In this document: positions 16,730 through 25,747 of the stretch, in pieces
How the letters are laid out: the number at the start of each line of letters is the position of its first letter
Position numbering within the stretch: position 1 is the stretch's first letter
Source: Melastoma dodecandrum
Taxonomy: Eukaryota > Streptophyta > Magnoliopsida > Myrtales > Melastomataceae
DNA: 64,000 nt
Direction of reading: 5' to 3'
NCBI GenBank assembly: GCA_029817715.1
Contig: JARUPY010000090.1
Coordinates: 186,001-250,000 of the forward strand
The notes under the pieces: generated by a model
Seen by the model: the letters and a program-made list of their open reading frames with translations, nothing else
Told to the model about the DNA's origin: nothing
Databases searched by the model: none
Translations under genes and position numbers: made by a program

Positions 16730-17640
16730 GCGAGGCCGATCTCGGCGAGCACGCCGTCGTGGAATGGCTTCACCGGCCCGTCGTGCACGAGCGCCCAGTC
16801 GACGAGGAGGTCGTGCATCGTGACGCTCGCCGGGCGAAGATGCTGCGCGAGCTGCAGGACGCGGTCGATCACGTCCGCCGCATGAAACGCACGGCCCTCC
16901 GCGGTCGACGCGTCGGCGAGGATCTTGCGGGCCTCAACGACGTCGCGCCGGAGGCCATCGGGAAGCTCTTCCAGCGCACGCGATGTCGCGGCCGCACAGA
17001 CGCGATCGAGGTGATCGCCGAGCAGGACCTCACCGGTGAAGCCGCTGTCCGGCATGAAGGCGTTGTGGAGGTGATGCGCCAGCCCGGCGAGGAACACGAC
17101 CTCGGGGTCTGCGGCGTAGTGCGACGCGAGAAGGACCCCATAGACCGCCACCATCCAGCAATGCTCGGCGTGGTTCTCCGCCGGCTCCAGCACGAGGCGC
17201 GGCTTGCCCGGACAGGTCGCGCCGGCACGCGGCTGTGCCGCCAGCGCGACCGCGAAGCGCGGCGGCGTCGCATCGGCGTGTTCCCTATGAAAGGCTCCAC
17301 GGAGCGACTCCACGAGAGCGCCGTCGACGTCCGCGCTCACGTCGACGAGAGCGCGGTCGAGCACGCTCAGGCACTCGTCGACGGTCAGCCCCAGCTCACG
17401 CAGCTTCGCGTTATCGAGGTCGCCGAGGCGCGCAGCGGCCAGCGCACGCGCGGTCGTCGCCCTCATCACGCTTGTCGTGGTATCGCCGGCCATCAGCGCC
17501 GACCATGCGCTGAGGAACTCGCGCTCGGCGATCGATCCGTGTTGTCCCGCCGAGCGGATCCGCTTGAGATCGCCGAGCTCGCCCAAGAGGTCACGCAAAC
17601 CAGCAAGCGACCCCATGGGCGATACAAGACCCGCGGTCAC
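16726..17640 (-). CDS. HD-domain-like protein with altered metal motif
   Basis: A 304-residue protein starting at a GTG that overlaps the TGA of ino1 (GTGA). The second half resembles an HD-domain fold: His157 and His160 in ENHAEHCWM, then LAGLAHHLHNAF (His189-His190-x-His192) where a classic HD protein has His-Asp, and Asp257/Asp260 in AADVIDR. The HH in place of HD is unusual. HD folds include phosphohydrolases and diiron oxygenases such as inositol oxygenase and PhnZ. In this operon a role as inositol-phosphate phosphatase or oxygenase is possible but is inference. The N-terminal 145 residues are helical and unrecognised. Confidence 0.6.
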   Translation of the reverse strand: MTAGLVSPMGSLAGLRDLLGELGDLKRIRSAGQHGSIAEREFLSAWSALMAGDTTTSVMRATTARALAAARLGDLDNAKLRELGLTVDECLSVLDRALVDVSADVDGALVESLRGAFHREHADATPPRFAVALAAQPRAGATCPGKPRLVLEPAENHAEHCWMVAVYGVLLASHYAADPEVVFLAGLAHHLHNAFMPDSGFTGEVLLGDHLDRVCAAATSRALEELPDGLRRDVVEARKILADASTAEGRAFHAADVIDRVLQLAQHLRPASVTMHDLLVDWALVHDGPVKPFHDGVLAEIGLA

Positions 17641-18875
17641 GCCGCGTCGTCCTCCGCGCCGTCGACGCCGAGCCAACCCATCAGCGCGTCCTGCTGGGCA
17701 TGGAACGCGTGTTCCGGCAGATGGCCGTTGCCGGTCATCGGCGCCTTGAAGAACACGCCGAGCTGCTCCTGGACGCCGCCTTCGCCGCGCCGCGCCGCAA
17801 GACCGAGGCAGCGCACGATCTCGATCGCCAGCGGCGCCGCGAGGATCGAGTCCTTGCAGAGGAAGTTGACCTTGAGCTGCATGCGCTGGCCCATGAAGCC
17901 AGAGATGTCGATGTTGTCCCAGGCCTCCTTGTCGTCGCCGCGGGGACGATAGTAGCGGATGTCGATGATGTGGTCCTCGACCTCGTAGCCGAGCATCTGG
18001 TCGAGCACGCTCTTCTTGGTGCCGAGCTTCGACTTCAGCGAGTTCGGATCGTCAAGCGCAAGGCCGTCGCGATTGCCGAGGATGTTGGTCGAGAACCACC
18101 CGTCGACGTGCAACGCGCGCTGGCGCAAAGCCGGCGCGATCACCGTCTTCAAGAACGTCTGTCCGGTCTTGCCGTCCTTGCCGGCGACGGCGACGTTGCG
18201 CTCGCGCGCCATCTCGATCAGCGGCTTGGCGTCGGCGGCGACGGAGGGCGTGAAATTGGCGTAGGACGCGCCGTTGCTGATCGCGGCGTAGGCGTACAGC
18301 ATCGCGGGGCCGACGTCCGGATCGGAACTGTCGAGCGCCTTCTCGAAGCTGGCGAGGTCGCGCAACGCGGCGGCGTCGGGGTCGGGATAGCGCTCGGTCG
18401 AGGCGAGGTTCAGCATCACGACGCGGTCGACGCCGCTCTCGGACTTGAAGCGCGCCAGATCGTCGCCGATCCGCTCGACGGCGGCGCGATGGCTCTTCAC
18501 GACGATCTTGTTGTCGCCGTCGACGTTGCGGCAGAACGCGGCGGATCCCACGGCGGCCATCGGACGGATGCCGCGCAGCGACGATCCGGCGTCGTCGACC
18601 TGTGCGCGGTCGAGCACGCCGTGCTTCTCGGCAGCGACGCCGAGGTCGTCGCCGTTGACGTCCCACCCCGTGAAGACGATGTCGCGGTAGTCGGCGAGGC
18701 CGGGCACGGACAGGCCGGCCAGCGGCAGCCCGGTGCGCTCGTTGCGACCCGACTTGATCATCTCGATGCCGGCGATGGCCGTCGTTGCGACCGCGCCACC
18801 CAATCCGACGACGGCCACACCAATCCTCTCACGACCGTCGTCACTGGTCGACTGTGACTGTCCGGCAGCTCGCAT
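17637..18875 (-). CDS. ino1: myo-Inositol-1-phosphate synthase
   Basis: A 412-residue NAD-dependent enzyme that converts glucose 6-phosphate to inositol 1-phosphate. It has the Rossmann VGLGGAVATTAIAG (23-36), NLASTE, the GKDGKTGQTFLKT segment, and the SKLGTKKSVLD / NxxGNxDG region (NILGNRDG) of the catalytic domain. ATG 18875 is chosen because AAAGG lies nine bases upstream; a TTG at 18890 is the alternative. It heads the operon. The 92 bases before it contain a TTGACG -35-like hexamer on the minus strand (18958-18953) without an obvious -10. Inositol-phosphate synthase is sparsely distributed in Proteobacteria, so its presence marks a dedicated pathway. Confidence 0.92.
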   Translation of the reverse strand: MRAAGQSQSTSDDGRERIGVAVVGLGGAVATTAIAGIEMIKSGRNERTGLPLAGLSVPGLADYRDIVFTGWDVNGDDLGVAAEKHGVLDRAQVDDAGSSLRGIRPMAAVGSAAFCRNVDGDNKIVVKSHRAAVERIGDDLARFKSESGVDRVVMLNLASTERYPDPDAAALRDLASFEKALDSSDPDVGPAMLYAYAAISNGASYANFTPSVAADAKPLIEMARERNVAVAGKDGKTGQTFLKTVIAPALRQRALHVDGWFSTNILGNRDGLALDDPNSLKSKLGTKKSVLDQMLGYEVEDHIIDIRYYRPRGDDKEAWDNIDISGFMGQRMQLKVNFLCKDSILAAPLAIEIVRCLGLAARRGEGGVQEQLGVFFKAPMTGNGHLPEHAFHAQQDALMGWLGVDGAEDDAA

Positions 18876-18967
18876 GGATAGGCCTTTCAAAAGTTCGGGC
18901 GGCCTCTGTAACTAGCCAGGACGTCGAACGGCGATGCGGCAAAAGGGGGCTGCGTCAAGTTGCCATT

Positions 18968-20791
18968 TCACCCGACCGTCATGCCGACCGCGCTGCGATT
19001 GCTGCGGAGGTTCAGGCATTGTGTCGGCATGTCGAGCCCGCGCGGTGGCGGAAGCGGGGCCGGGACGGCATCAGGCTCGATCTTCCTGCCGGCTCGTAGC
19101 TGCGCCTCGATGTGCTGCCGTCGAAGACGAAGCCGATGCGGCGTCGTCTCCTCCGGCGTCGCGAAGAGCGGCCAGCGCCGGCTGCGGCTCGTCTCGAGCG
19201 CCAGCGGAATGGCGGCCGCCGCCCCGACAGCAAGCCAGGCTGCGGCAAGCGGCGTCGCGCGCGCCAGCGCAAGCGCGGCAAGGGAGAGGACAAGGGTAGC
19301 CGGCGTCAGCGCGCGAAAGGACTCGTGGCGCGAAAGATTGCGATCCTCGCGTGATTGCGCCGCCCAGCGCGAGGCGCCTGCGAACATCATGGCGACGAGA
19401 TCGATGAGGTGCGAGACGGCGACGACAGGGTAGATCAGGGCGGCGAAGAGCTGGCTCGCCGTGGCGCTGGCGATCAATCTGGCGCTGCCGCCGTAGCCCG
19501 CGGCGTCGCCGCCGGCGAGTGCCGCGATCAGGCCGAGCCCTCGCGGCAGCGTGAGAAGCACCGCTACAAGGACGACGAGACCGTCGAGCCCGACGCGCCG
19601 ATCGAGAAGCGCATAGGCGAGGAGCCAGATGGCGAGCAGCGGCGCATAGAGGAAATGCGCGAGCCCGCGGATCAGATGATAGAGCGAGGCGACCTTGAGC
19701 CCGCTCGCCGCGAGCACCTCGCCGTGCTGCAGGTTGCCGCGCAGCCAGCGCCGGTCGCGCGCGAGATGATCGGCGACATTGGTGGGCGTTTCCTCCCAGG
19801 AGCCGTCCGGGCGGCCGTCCGGCCCCGCCGGCATCATCCACACCTCGTATCCACGGCGCAGCAGGAGCGCGGCCTCGACCGTGTCGTGCGACAGGATCTC
19901 GCCGCCGAAGGGCGGCCGGCCCGACAGCTCCGGGAGCCCGCAGCTCGCCGCGAAGGCGGCGCAGCGGATGATGGCGTTGTGGCCCCAGAAATTGCCGCGG
20001 GAGCCCTGCCAGAAGGCGGCGCCGGCCTGGAAGACCGGGCCGATCAGGCGGGCGTCGAATTGCTGGATCCGCGCGAAGGTCGTCAGTCGCCCCACGGGGT
20101 AGCACATCGCCTGGATGAGCCCGGCGCGCGGGTTCGCCTCCATCGCGCCGACGAGGCGGCCGATGCAGGCCGCGGTCATCAGGCTGTCGGCATCGAGGAC
20201 GACCATGAAGTCGTAGGCGGCGCCCCAGCGCGTCACGAACTCGGCGACGTTGCCGGCCTTGCGACCGCAGTTGTCATGGCGGCGACGACACAGCAGGCGC
20301 GGCCCGCCCGTCCGGCTGGCGCGGTCGAGCATCGCCTCCTCGATCGCGATGGCGCCGGGCGTGCGCGAGTCGCTCAGCACGAACACGTCGCTCGTCCCGA
20401 TGCCCGCGTCGGCGACATCGTCGGCGATGGCGCGCGCCGCCGCGAAGACCTGCGCCGCGTCTTCCTCGTGGATCGCGAACAGGATCGCCACGCGGGCGGC
20501 GCCGGAGGGCGGCTGCATTTTGAGGCCGGCGACATCTATGACCGGTCGCCGGGACAGGACCACGAGTAGGCCAAGCCCGGTGCACCAGCTCGACATCGCA
20601 AGGACGAGGACGTTGAGGGCGACAAGGAGCGCATAGGCGACCCGTGCCGGCGGCGACACACCGTCCGGCAAGCGGGCGAGCGCGAGACAGAAGGCGGCGG
20701 TGGCGATCACCGCGAGAGGACCGAAATTTGCGAGATGCCGCGCAAAGATTGCGGCGTGTCGTGGCTGCGGCCGCGGCGCGCGCACATCCAT
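18968..20791 (-). CDS. opgH: Glucan biosynthesis glucosyltransferase (OpgH/MdoH family)
   Basis: A 607-residue inner-membrane GT2 enzyme that polymerises the beta-glucan backbone of osmoregulated periplasmic glucans. Two N-terminal membrane helices precede the cytoplasmic domain with the acidic motifs SDSR (140-143), LDADS (199-203) and SHD (301-303), followed by RDRRWLRGN (345-353), the QxxRW equivalent. Several helices follow at the C terminus. The start at 20791 has a GGAGGTGA ribosome site. There is no opgG partner here. It sits 92 bases upstream of ino1 on the same strand and could be read through into the operon. Confidence 0.88.
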   Translation of the reverse strand: MDVRAPRPQPRHAAIFARHLANFGPLAVIATAAFCLALARLPDGVSPPARVAYALLVALNVLVLAMSSWCTGLGLLVVLSRRPVIDVAGLKMQPPSGAARVAILFAIHEEDAAQVFAAARAIADDVADAGIGTSDVFVLSDSRTPGAIAIEEAMLDRASRTGGPRLLCRRRHDNCGRKAGNVAEFVTRWGAAYDFMVVLDADSLMTAACIGRLVGAMEANPRAGLIQAMCYPVGRLTTFARIQQFDARLIGPVFQAGAAFWQGSRGNFWGHNAIIRCAAFAASCGLPELSGRPPFGGEILSHDTVEAALLLRRGYEVWMMPAGPDGRPDGSWEETPTNVADHLARDRRWLRGNLQHGEVLAASGLKVASLYHLIRGLAHFLYAPLLAIWLLAYALLDRRVGLDGLVVLVAVLLTLPRGLGLIAALAGGDAAGYGGSARLIASATASQLFAALIYPVVAVSHLIDLVAMMFAGASRWAAQSREDRNLSRHESFRALTPATLVLSLAALALARATPLAAAWLAVGAAAAIPLALETSRSRRWPLFATPEETTPHRLRLRRQHIEAQLRAGRKIEPDAVPAPLPPPRGLDMPTQCLNLRSNRSAVGMTVG

Positions 20792-20951
20792 TCGCGTCAC
20801 CTCCCCCAGGGTCGCCGGACGCGGCCTTACACCGAGGCGAGAGGTCGTGCGACCTGCCTTCGTGTCGCGGTGGCGGAAGGACCAATGGGTCGATTTGCCG
20901 CTCGACGCGACCGAGCACGCTGCCCATGATCGTCGCGTAACGGACAAAAAG

Positions 20952-21833
20952 ATGCCCGGCCTCACGCCCTTCCTCGACGCGCTCCGCCAGCCGGCCTTCT
21001 GCTGCACGAATTGCGGGTTCTGGCAGCGCCATTTCGAGCGGCCCGCGTCCTGCCCGATGTGTCTCGATGCGCGCCACGTGGTGCCGCGGGACGGGTGGCG
21101 GTTCCTGTCGCTCGCCGAGGCGCAGGCGGCATGGCCCACGCATTTCGAGGAGCTGGAGCCAGGCGCGTGGCGCTTCTGGAACGAGCCCGTCGAGGGGATC
21201 GGTCCGTCCGGCTACCTGCTGGCCGGCGAGACCGGCAACATCTTCTTCGAAGGCTGCAGCGTCTTCGACGAGGCCGCGCTCGCGCAGATCGACAGGCTCG
21301 GCGGGATCGCGGTGCTGTCGGCCTCGCATCCGCATTCCTACGGGGCGCTCTGGCAGCTGCAGGACAGGTTCGAACCTGAGTTGGCGCTGCCCGCGGCCGA
21401 CTTCGCCTGGTCGCCGGCACTGCGGGTGACGTGGCCGTGGGACGATGCGCTGGAGCCCCTGCCCGGCTTCGCGCTGCATCGGACGGCCGGGCACTTCGAC
21501 GGGCACGCCGTGCTGCACGACGTTGGCCGCCGCCTGCTGCTCTGCGGCGACGCGCTGAAGTTCGAGCTCGATGCCGACGACCGCCGGCGTGCGACGACGA
21601 TCTCCGCCCACAAGGCCTTCGTGCGCGCCGTGCCGCTGACGCCGATGGAGCTGCGCCGCTACCGCGACGTCTTCGCGCCGCTCGACTTCGTCGCGACCTG
21701 GACGCCGTTCGAGCAGGTCCGAAACAGCGGACGCAGCGAGGCGCTGGCGCTGATCGACGCGCAGCTCGCGACGCGGCCGCATGCCGCGCAGGTCCCTCTC
21801 GACGCATTGCGGTCCGATCGCGGCCGACAGTGA
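20952..21833 (+). CDS. Zinc-ribbon plus metallo-beta-lactamase-like protein
   Basis: A 293-residue protein. Residues about 15-40 form a zinc-ribbon/rubredoxin-like knuckle (CCTNCGFW and CPMC). The rest resembles the metallo-beta-lactamase fold: SASHPHSYG stands where HxHxDH is expected, TAGHFDGH supplies a further His, and LLCGDALKF the bridging Asp. Because the DH pair of HxHxDH is missing, the metal site is probably incomplete or mononuclear. The substrate is unknown. The gene is divergent from opgH with 160 bases between. The ATG at 20952 lacks a strong ribosome site, but the reading frame upstream is not convincing. Confidence 0.65.
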   Translation: MPGLTPFLDALRQPAFCCTNCGFWQRHFERPASCPMCLDARHVVPRDGWRFLSLAEAQAAWPTHFEELEPGAWRFWNEPVEGIGPSGYLLAGETGNIFFEGCSVFDEAALAQIDRLGGIAVLSASHPHSYGALWQLQDRFEPELALPAADFAWSPALRVTWPWDDALEPLPGFALHRTAGHFDGHAVLHDVGRRLLLCGDALKFELDADDRRRATTISAHKAFVRAVPLTPMELRRYRDVFAPLDFVATWTPFEQVRNSGRSEALALIDAQLATRPHAAQVPLDALRSDRGRQ

Positions 21834-22250
21834 CCCTTACGTCGCCGCGCGCGGGCAAGCTCTGCAACCAATGGTTGCCGATCAGGACGATTGGAAGGTT
21901 GCCAGGTCTAGCGCGCCAGCTGCGAAGACGTCGGCTGCGCTGGTCGCTTCCTCCTGCGGATAGTGGCGATTACCGGGCGAGCAGGACGGCACGAACACGA
22001 GTCTGTCAGCACCATCCGGAGGCGTCATAGCCCTGGCAAAGGCGTCCTTGGGCAGGCTGCGCAACCTTAGGGCGAGCGGCACATGTGTGGCGCCCCTGTG
22101 CTGACCTTGTGGCACTCCTGCATCAGAGGCGGCAAAGCAGGGGCAGCGAGCCCCTCTTAAAGAAAATGTCATGAAACCATTGCAATGCGCGGGGTACCCA
22201 CGTCCCGTCGGCTCGGGGGAGCCGGAGTAAGACGTACGACGGGGGATCCA
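21834..22250. other. Intergenic region upstream of the porin
   Basis: A 417-base gap with no convincing gene. It contains a weak hairpin at 22139-22155 (AGGGGC-5-GCCCCT) that may terminate the upstream gene, and a 6-bp stem with a GGGG loop at 22209-22224 close to the porin start. The porin promoter must lie here but no clear -35/-10 pair was identified. Confidence 0.5.
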
Positions 22251-24098
22251 GTGACCATTTCGGCCACAACGAAGCGCACGCTGCGCTACAGCTTGGCAGC
22301 GACTCTGCTGCTGTCCTGCGCGCCTGGCGCGCTTCACGCCGAACCGTCCGACAAGGACGAAAAGATCCGCAAGCTCGAGTCGATGATGCTGCAGATGCAG
22401 TCTCAGATCCGCTCGCTGAAGGCCGCCGTCGGCGAAGACCGCGTCGAAAATCGCCGCACCCGCGAGAAGGTTCGCGAAGTCGCCTCGAAGGGCTACACGC
22501 TGCCGCCGCCGGCCATGGCGATCCCGGCCGGCGCCACGCCGGCCTTCGTCACCGCCGACAAGAAGCTCCAGTTCGGCGCCCTGACCATCACGCCCGGCGG
22601 CTTTGTGGCGGCAGAATCCGTGTTCCGTTCGCGCACCGAGCAGGCCGACATCGGCTCGCAGTACCAGGGCATCCCATTCGGGCCGCAGGCCGGCACCAAC
22701 GAGTTCCGCTTCTCGGCTCGCCAGTCGCGCGCCGCGTTGCTGTTCGAAGCGCCGATCACGCCTTCCGTCCTGGCCTCGGGCTACGGCGAGTTCGACTTCC
22801 TCGGTTCGGGTGTCACGTCGAACGAGAACGAGTCGAACTCCTTCGTGCCGCGCATCCGTCATCTCTACGGCGCCCTGGACTTCACCGACTACGGCGTCCA
22901 CGTCCTCGCCGGTCAGACCTGGTCGCTGGCGACGCTCAACTCGAAGGGCATCACGCCGCGCAACGAGGTCACGCCGCCGACGATCGACGCGCAGTACGTT
23001 CCGGGCTTCGTCTGGAAGCGTCAGCCGCAGGTCCGCCTGACCAAGGACTTCGGCAAGAAGCTCTGGCTGTCGCTTGCGGCCGAAGCACCGCAGGACACCT
23101 ACACGGGTTGCGCTCCCGGTGTGAACGGCACCGCGATCGCGACTAGGAATACCAGCCAGTTCAACGTTACCAACCGCACCCAGGCGACGACTTGTGACTT
23201 GCTCGGCAACAACAATCTCAACGGCGTCGTGCCGACAGTCGGCGGCGTCGCCGGCACGAGCAACACAACCGCGTTCTCGCTCAACCACGTTCCGGACATT
23301 ATCGGCAAGGCCGCCTACGAGGCGAAGTTCGCCGACCGCGACGTCCACCTCGAAGGCTTCGGCATGTATCGCGATCTGTATGATCGCGTGTCGACCGTGA
23401 ACACGGTCGCCGCCACTCCTGCGCAGCCTTTGCATGCCACCGCAGCCGCCTCGAACTTCGACTCGACGGGCTACGGCTTCGGCGGCAGCGTGATCGCCGC
23501 GGTCATCCCGAAGCGGCTCGATTTCCAGGCTTCGGTCATGTCCGGTCGGGGCATCGGCTCGTACGGCACGGCGCAGTTCACCGACGCGACCTTCTCGCCG
23601 AACGGCGCGCCCTCGCCGATCCGCGAGACCATGCTGCTCGGCGGCCTGACGGCTCACGTGACGCCGTCCATCGACGTCTACGCCTTCGGCGGCGAGGAAG
23701 TCGTTCAGCCCGATTACTATCGCACGACCGGAAACGGCTTCGTCGCCGCCGGCACACAGCTTCCGGGCTACGCTGGCTACGGTGCGCCGAACGCCAACAA
23801 CACGGGCTGCTTCAACTCGATCATCGCCACGACGACGACGGGCACCTCCTGCGCGGCCAACGCCAAGCGGGTGTGGCAGCTCACCGGCGGCATGTGGGAC
23901 AAGATCTACAAGGGCTCCTTCGGCGAGGTCCGCGTCGGCGTGCAGTACTCCTACACGCAGCGCGAACTCTTCGCAGGCAGCGGAAGCCTTGCGGCAGGCA
24001 ATGGCCAGGCTGGCGCGTTCCAGACCCCGTTCCGCGGTTCGCCGCACCAGAACGAGAACACCATCCTGACCAGCCTGCGCTACTACCCCTTCCAGTAA
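22251..24098 (+). CDS. Outer-membrane porin with N-terminal coiled coil
   Basis: A 615-residue exported protein starting at a GTG after GGGGGATCC. The signal peptide ends near residue 36 (GALHAEPS). Residues about 40-80 form a heptad-rich coiled coil (DEKIRKLESMMLQMQSQIRSLKAAV), as in trimeric alphaproteobacterial porins whose N terminus reaches toward the cell wall. The remainder is beta-barrel-like, with alternating aromatic strands and a C-terminal aromatic residue followed by Gln (TSLRYYPFQ). Loops contain Cys pairs that could form disulfides. The substrate is unknown. A strong terminator follows immediately, so the gene is monocistronic. Confidence 0.85.
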   Translation: MTISATTKRTLRYSLAATLLLSCAPGALHAEPSDKDEKIRKLESMMLQMQSQIRSLKAAVGEDRVENRRTREKVREVASKGYTLPPPAMAIPAGATPAFVTADKKLQFGALTITPGGFVAAESVFRSRTEQADIGSQYQGIPFGPQAGTNEFRFSARQSRAALLFEAPITPSVLASGYGEFDFLGSGVTSNENESNSFVPRIRHLYGALDFTDYGVHVLAGQTWSLATLNSKGITPRNEVTPPTIDAQYVPGFVWKRQPQVRLTKDFGKKLWLSLAAEAPQDTYTGCAPGVNGTAIATRNTSQFNVTNRTQATTCDLLGNNNLNGVVPTVGGVAGTSNTTAFSLNHVPDIIGKAAYEAKFADRDVHLEGFGMYRDLYDRVSTVNTVAATPAQPLHATAAASNFDSTGYGFGGSVIAAVIPKRLDFQASVMSGRGIGSYGTAQFTDATFSPNGAPSPIRETMLLGGLTAHVTPSIDVYAFGGEEVVQPDYYRTTGNGFVAAGTQLPGYAGYGAPNANNTGCFNSIIATTTTGTSCAANAKRVWQLTGGMWDKIYKGSFGEVRVGVQYSYTQRELFAGSGSLAAGNGQAGAFQTPFRGSPHQNENTILTSLRYYPFQ

Positions 24099-24120
24099 GC
24101 GCAATCAGGTCGACATTCGG

Positions 24121-24151
24121 GGGCCACGCGAGAGATCGCGTGGCCCTTTTT
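24121..24151 (+). terminator. Rho-independent terminator after the porin gene
   Basis: An 11-bp stem (GGGCCACGCGA at 24121-24131 with TCGCGTGGCCC at 24136-24146), GAGA loop and a run of five T. It may also serve the convergent cobF, which stops at 24182. Confidence 0.92.
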
Positions 24152-24181
24152 CTGTTGCGGTCGGCGCGGCCGCCGGATCGC

Positions 24182-24940
24182 CTAGCCGTCGCCGCGGCGT
24201 CTGCGCAGGAGGTAGGTGTCCATGATCCAGCCTTTCGCCGCCCTCGCTTGCAGGCGGGTCGCCTCGATCTCATCCGCAACCTCGGCGAGACGCCCCGACA
24301 CCAGGCGCTGGTCCTCGCTCCCGACGTAGGCGCCCCAGTAGATGTCGAAGTCCCCGGCTGCGCGTCGGTAGGCGGCGTCGCCGTCGAGGACGACGACGAC
24401 ATTGTCGACGCCTTTGGCGAGGGCCTCCTCGAGCCGGCGCCCTGGCACGATCGCGACGGGCTCGCCGATCCGATTCAACGGCAGGCGATGGGCGGCGGCG
24501 AGCGCCTGGATGCTGCTGATGCCGGGAATGACGTCGTAGTCGAGCGGCAGCCCCTTGGCGTGCAGCTTCTCGATGATCCGCAGCGTGCTGTCGTAAAGAG
24601 CGGGGTCGCCCCAGACGAGGAAGGCGCCGCATTCGCCGTCCTGAAGCTCATCCATAAGCATGCGTTCGTAGATGTCCAAGATCGCCGCATGCCACGTCGC
24701 TACGTCGGCGCGATAGGACGGCGAGCGGTCCCGCCGCGGCACGTCGAACCCGTGCGTCCGATAGGTCCTGTGCGCGATGTGGCGCGCGCAGATCTCCATG
24801 CGCAGCTGCTTGAGGTCCTGCTTCTCGCTGCCTTTGTCCGGCACGAAGACGACGTCGACCGCGTTCAGCGCCTTGACCGCCTGGATCGTCAGGTGATCGG
24901 GATCGCCGGCGCCGATGCCGATGATGCGGAGCTTTCGCAT
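24182..24940 (-). CDS. cobF: Precorrin-6A synthase (deacetylating)
   Basis: A 252-residue tetrapyrrole methylase that methylates C-1 of precorrin-5 with loss of acetate in aerobic cobalamin synthesis. It has the family N terminus RIIGIGAGDPDHLT, the FVPDKGSEK strand end, WGDPALYDST and PGISSIQALAAAH, which form the SAM pocket. Family length is about 250 residues, so it looks complete. No other cob gene is present in the window; cobF is often found apart from the main cluster. It is the marker of the oxygen-dependent route. Confidence 0.9.
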   Translation of the reverse strand: MRKLRIIGIGAGDPDHLTIQAVKALNAVDVVFVPDKGSEKQDLKQLRMEICARHIAHRTYRTHGFDVPRRDRSPSYRADVATWHAAILDIYERMLMDELQDGECGAFLVWGDPALYDSTLRIIEKLHAKGLPLDYDVIPGISSIQALAAAHRLPLNRIGEPVAIVPGRRLEEALAKGVDNVVVVLDGDAAYRRAAGDFDIYWGAYVGSEDQRLVSGRLAEVADEIEATRLQARAAKGWIMDTYLLRRRRGDG

Positions 24941-25109
24941 GCGCCTTCACCTTTCGTCACAAGTCCAAGTTCTGTGAGACTTGTCGCTGGCGCGTCCACC
25001 AAAACGCAACACTCTCGACGCCATGCTCTCGCGACGAATTTGCGCCGGTTCGCCGGTTTCGTCGGCGGGCCCCCGTCCGCCCTTATTTGAGGCAAAGCGA
25101 TTGAGAAGC

Positions 25110-25730
25110 ATGGCGCCGTCTGACCTCGCGTCGGGCACGGATAAGATGGAGCTGTTTACGGGAGATTGGCGAGCGTACCCGCGCCTGCAGGTCGATCTCG
25201 TCGGCATCTGCTCCGTCGCCGGACGGCCCGACGTGTCGTGCCTCGCGCGAGACCTGTCGGTCGGCGGGATGTCCCTGCTCTGCGACGACCGCGCGGCCAC
25301 CCTCGACACCGAGGTGGTCGTCTCCCTGCCGCAGGTCGGGCTCCTGCGCGGGCGGGTGGTTCGCGTCTTTCCCGGCGGCTTTGCGATGACTCTCGCCGAA
25401 GGGCGCGCTCAGCGCGAGCGGGTCAGCAACTTCCTGACGTGGCTCGGCGAGCGCGAGACGGATGGCGGCCTCGAGGACCGCGCGCACGCGCGGATTGTAC
25501 CGCTTCGCCGCCTTGTATCGCTCGGCGCATCCGGCGAAAGCTCGATGGCGCGGATTGTGGACGTCTCGCGCTCCGGCGTCGCTCTCACCTCGACGGCTAG
25601 CGTGCAGGTTGGCGACGAGATCGTGGTCGGGAGCAAGGCGGCGGTCGTGGTGAGAACGCTCGAGGGCGGCTTCGCAGCGCGGTTCGCCGAGCCACTCGGG
25701 CCCGACTTCGACGCCTCGATCATCCTGTAA
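25110..25730 (+). CDS. Tandem PilZ-domain protein (c-di-GMP effector)
   Basis: A 206-residue protein with two PilZ-like beta-barrels. The first (about 14-105) has RAYPR (RxxxR) and DLSVGG (D/NxSxxG), the complete cyclic-di-GMP binding signature. The second (about 120-205) keeps DVSRSG but its Arg motif is imperfect (RIVPLRR), so it may not bind the nucleotide. No output domain is attached, so it probably acts by protein contact. The ATG at 25110 is favoured; MELF at 25146 is possible. It is a lone gene, convergent with the DUF3126 gene. Confidence 0.8.
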   Translation: MAPSDLASGTDKMELFTGDWRAYPRLQVDLVGICSVAGRPDVSCLARDLSVGGMSLLCDDRAATLDTEVVVSLPQVGLLRGRVVRVFPGGFAMTLAEGRAQRERVSNFLTWLGERETDGGLEDRAHARIVPLRRLVSLGASGESSMARIVDVSRSGVALTSTASVQVGDEIVVGSKAAVVVRTLEGGFAARFAEPLGPDFDASIIL

Positions 25731-25747
25731 GACGCGGAGCGCGCCTC

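Noticed and set aside
22171..22230. 19-codon possible leader peptide before the porin
   Set aside because: No ribosome site and no regulatory codons; chance ORF is likelier.
21882..24104. 740-codon minus-strand frame
   Set aside because: Shadow of the porin gene, which has a signal peptide, coiled coil and barrel on the plus strand.
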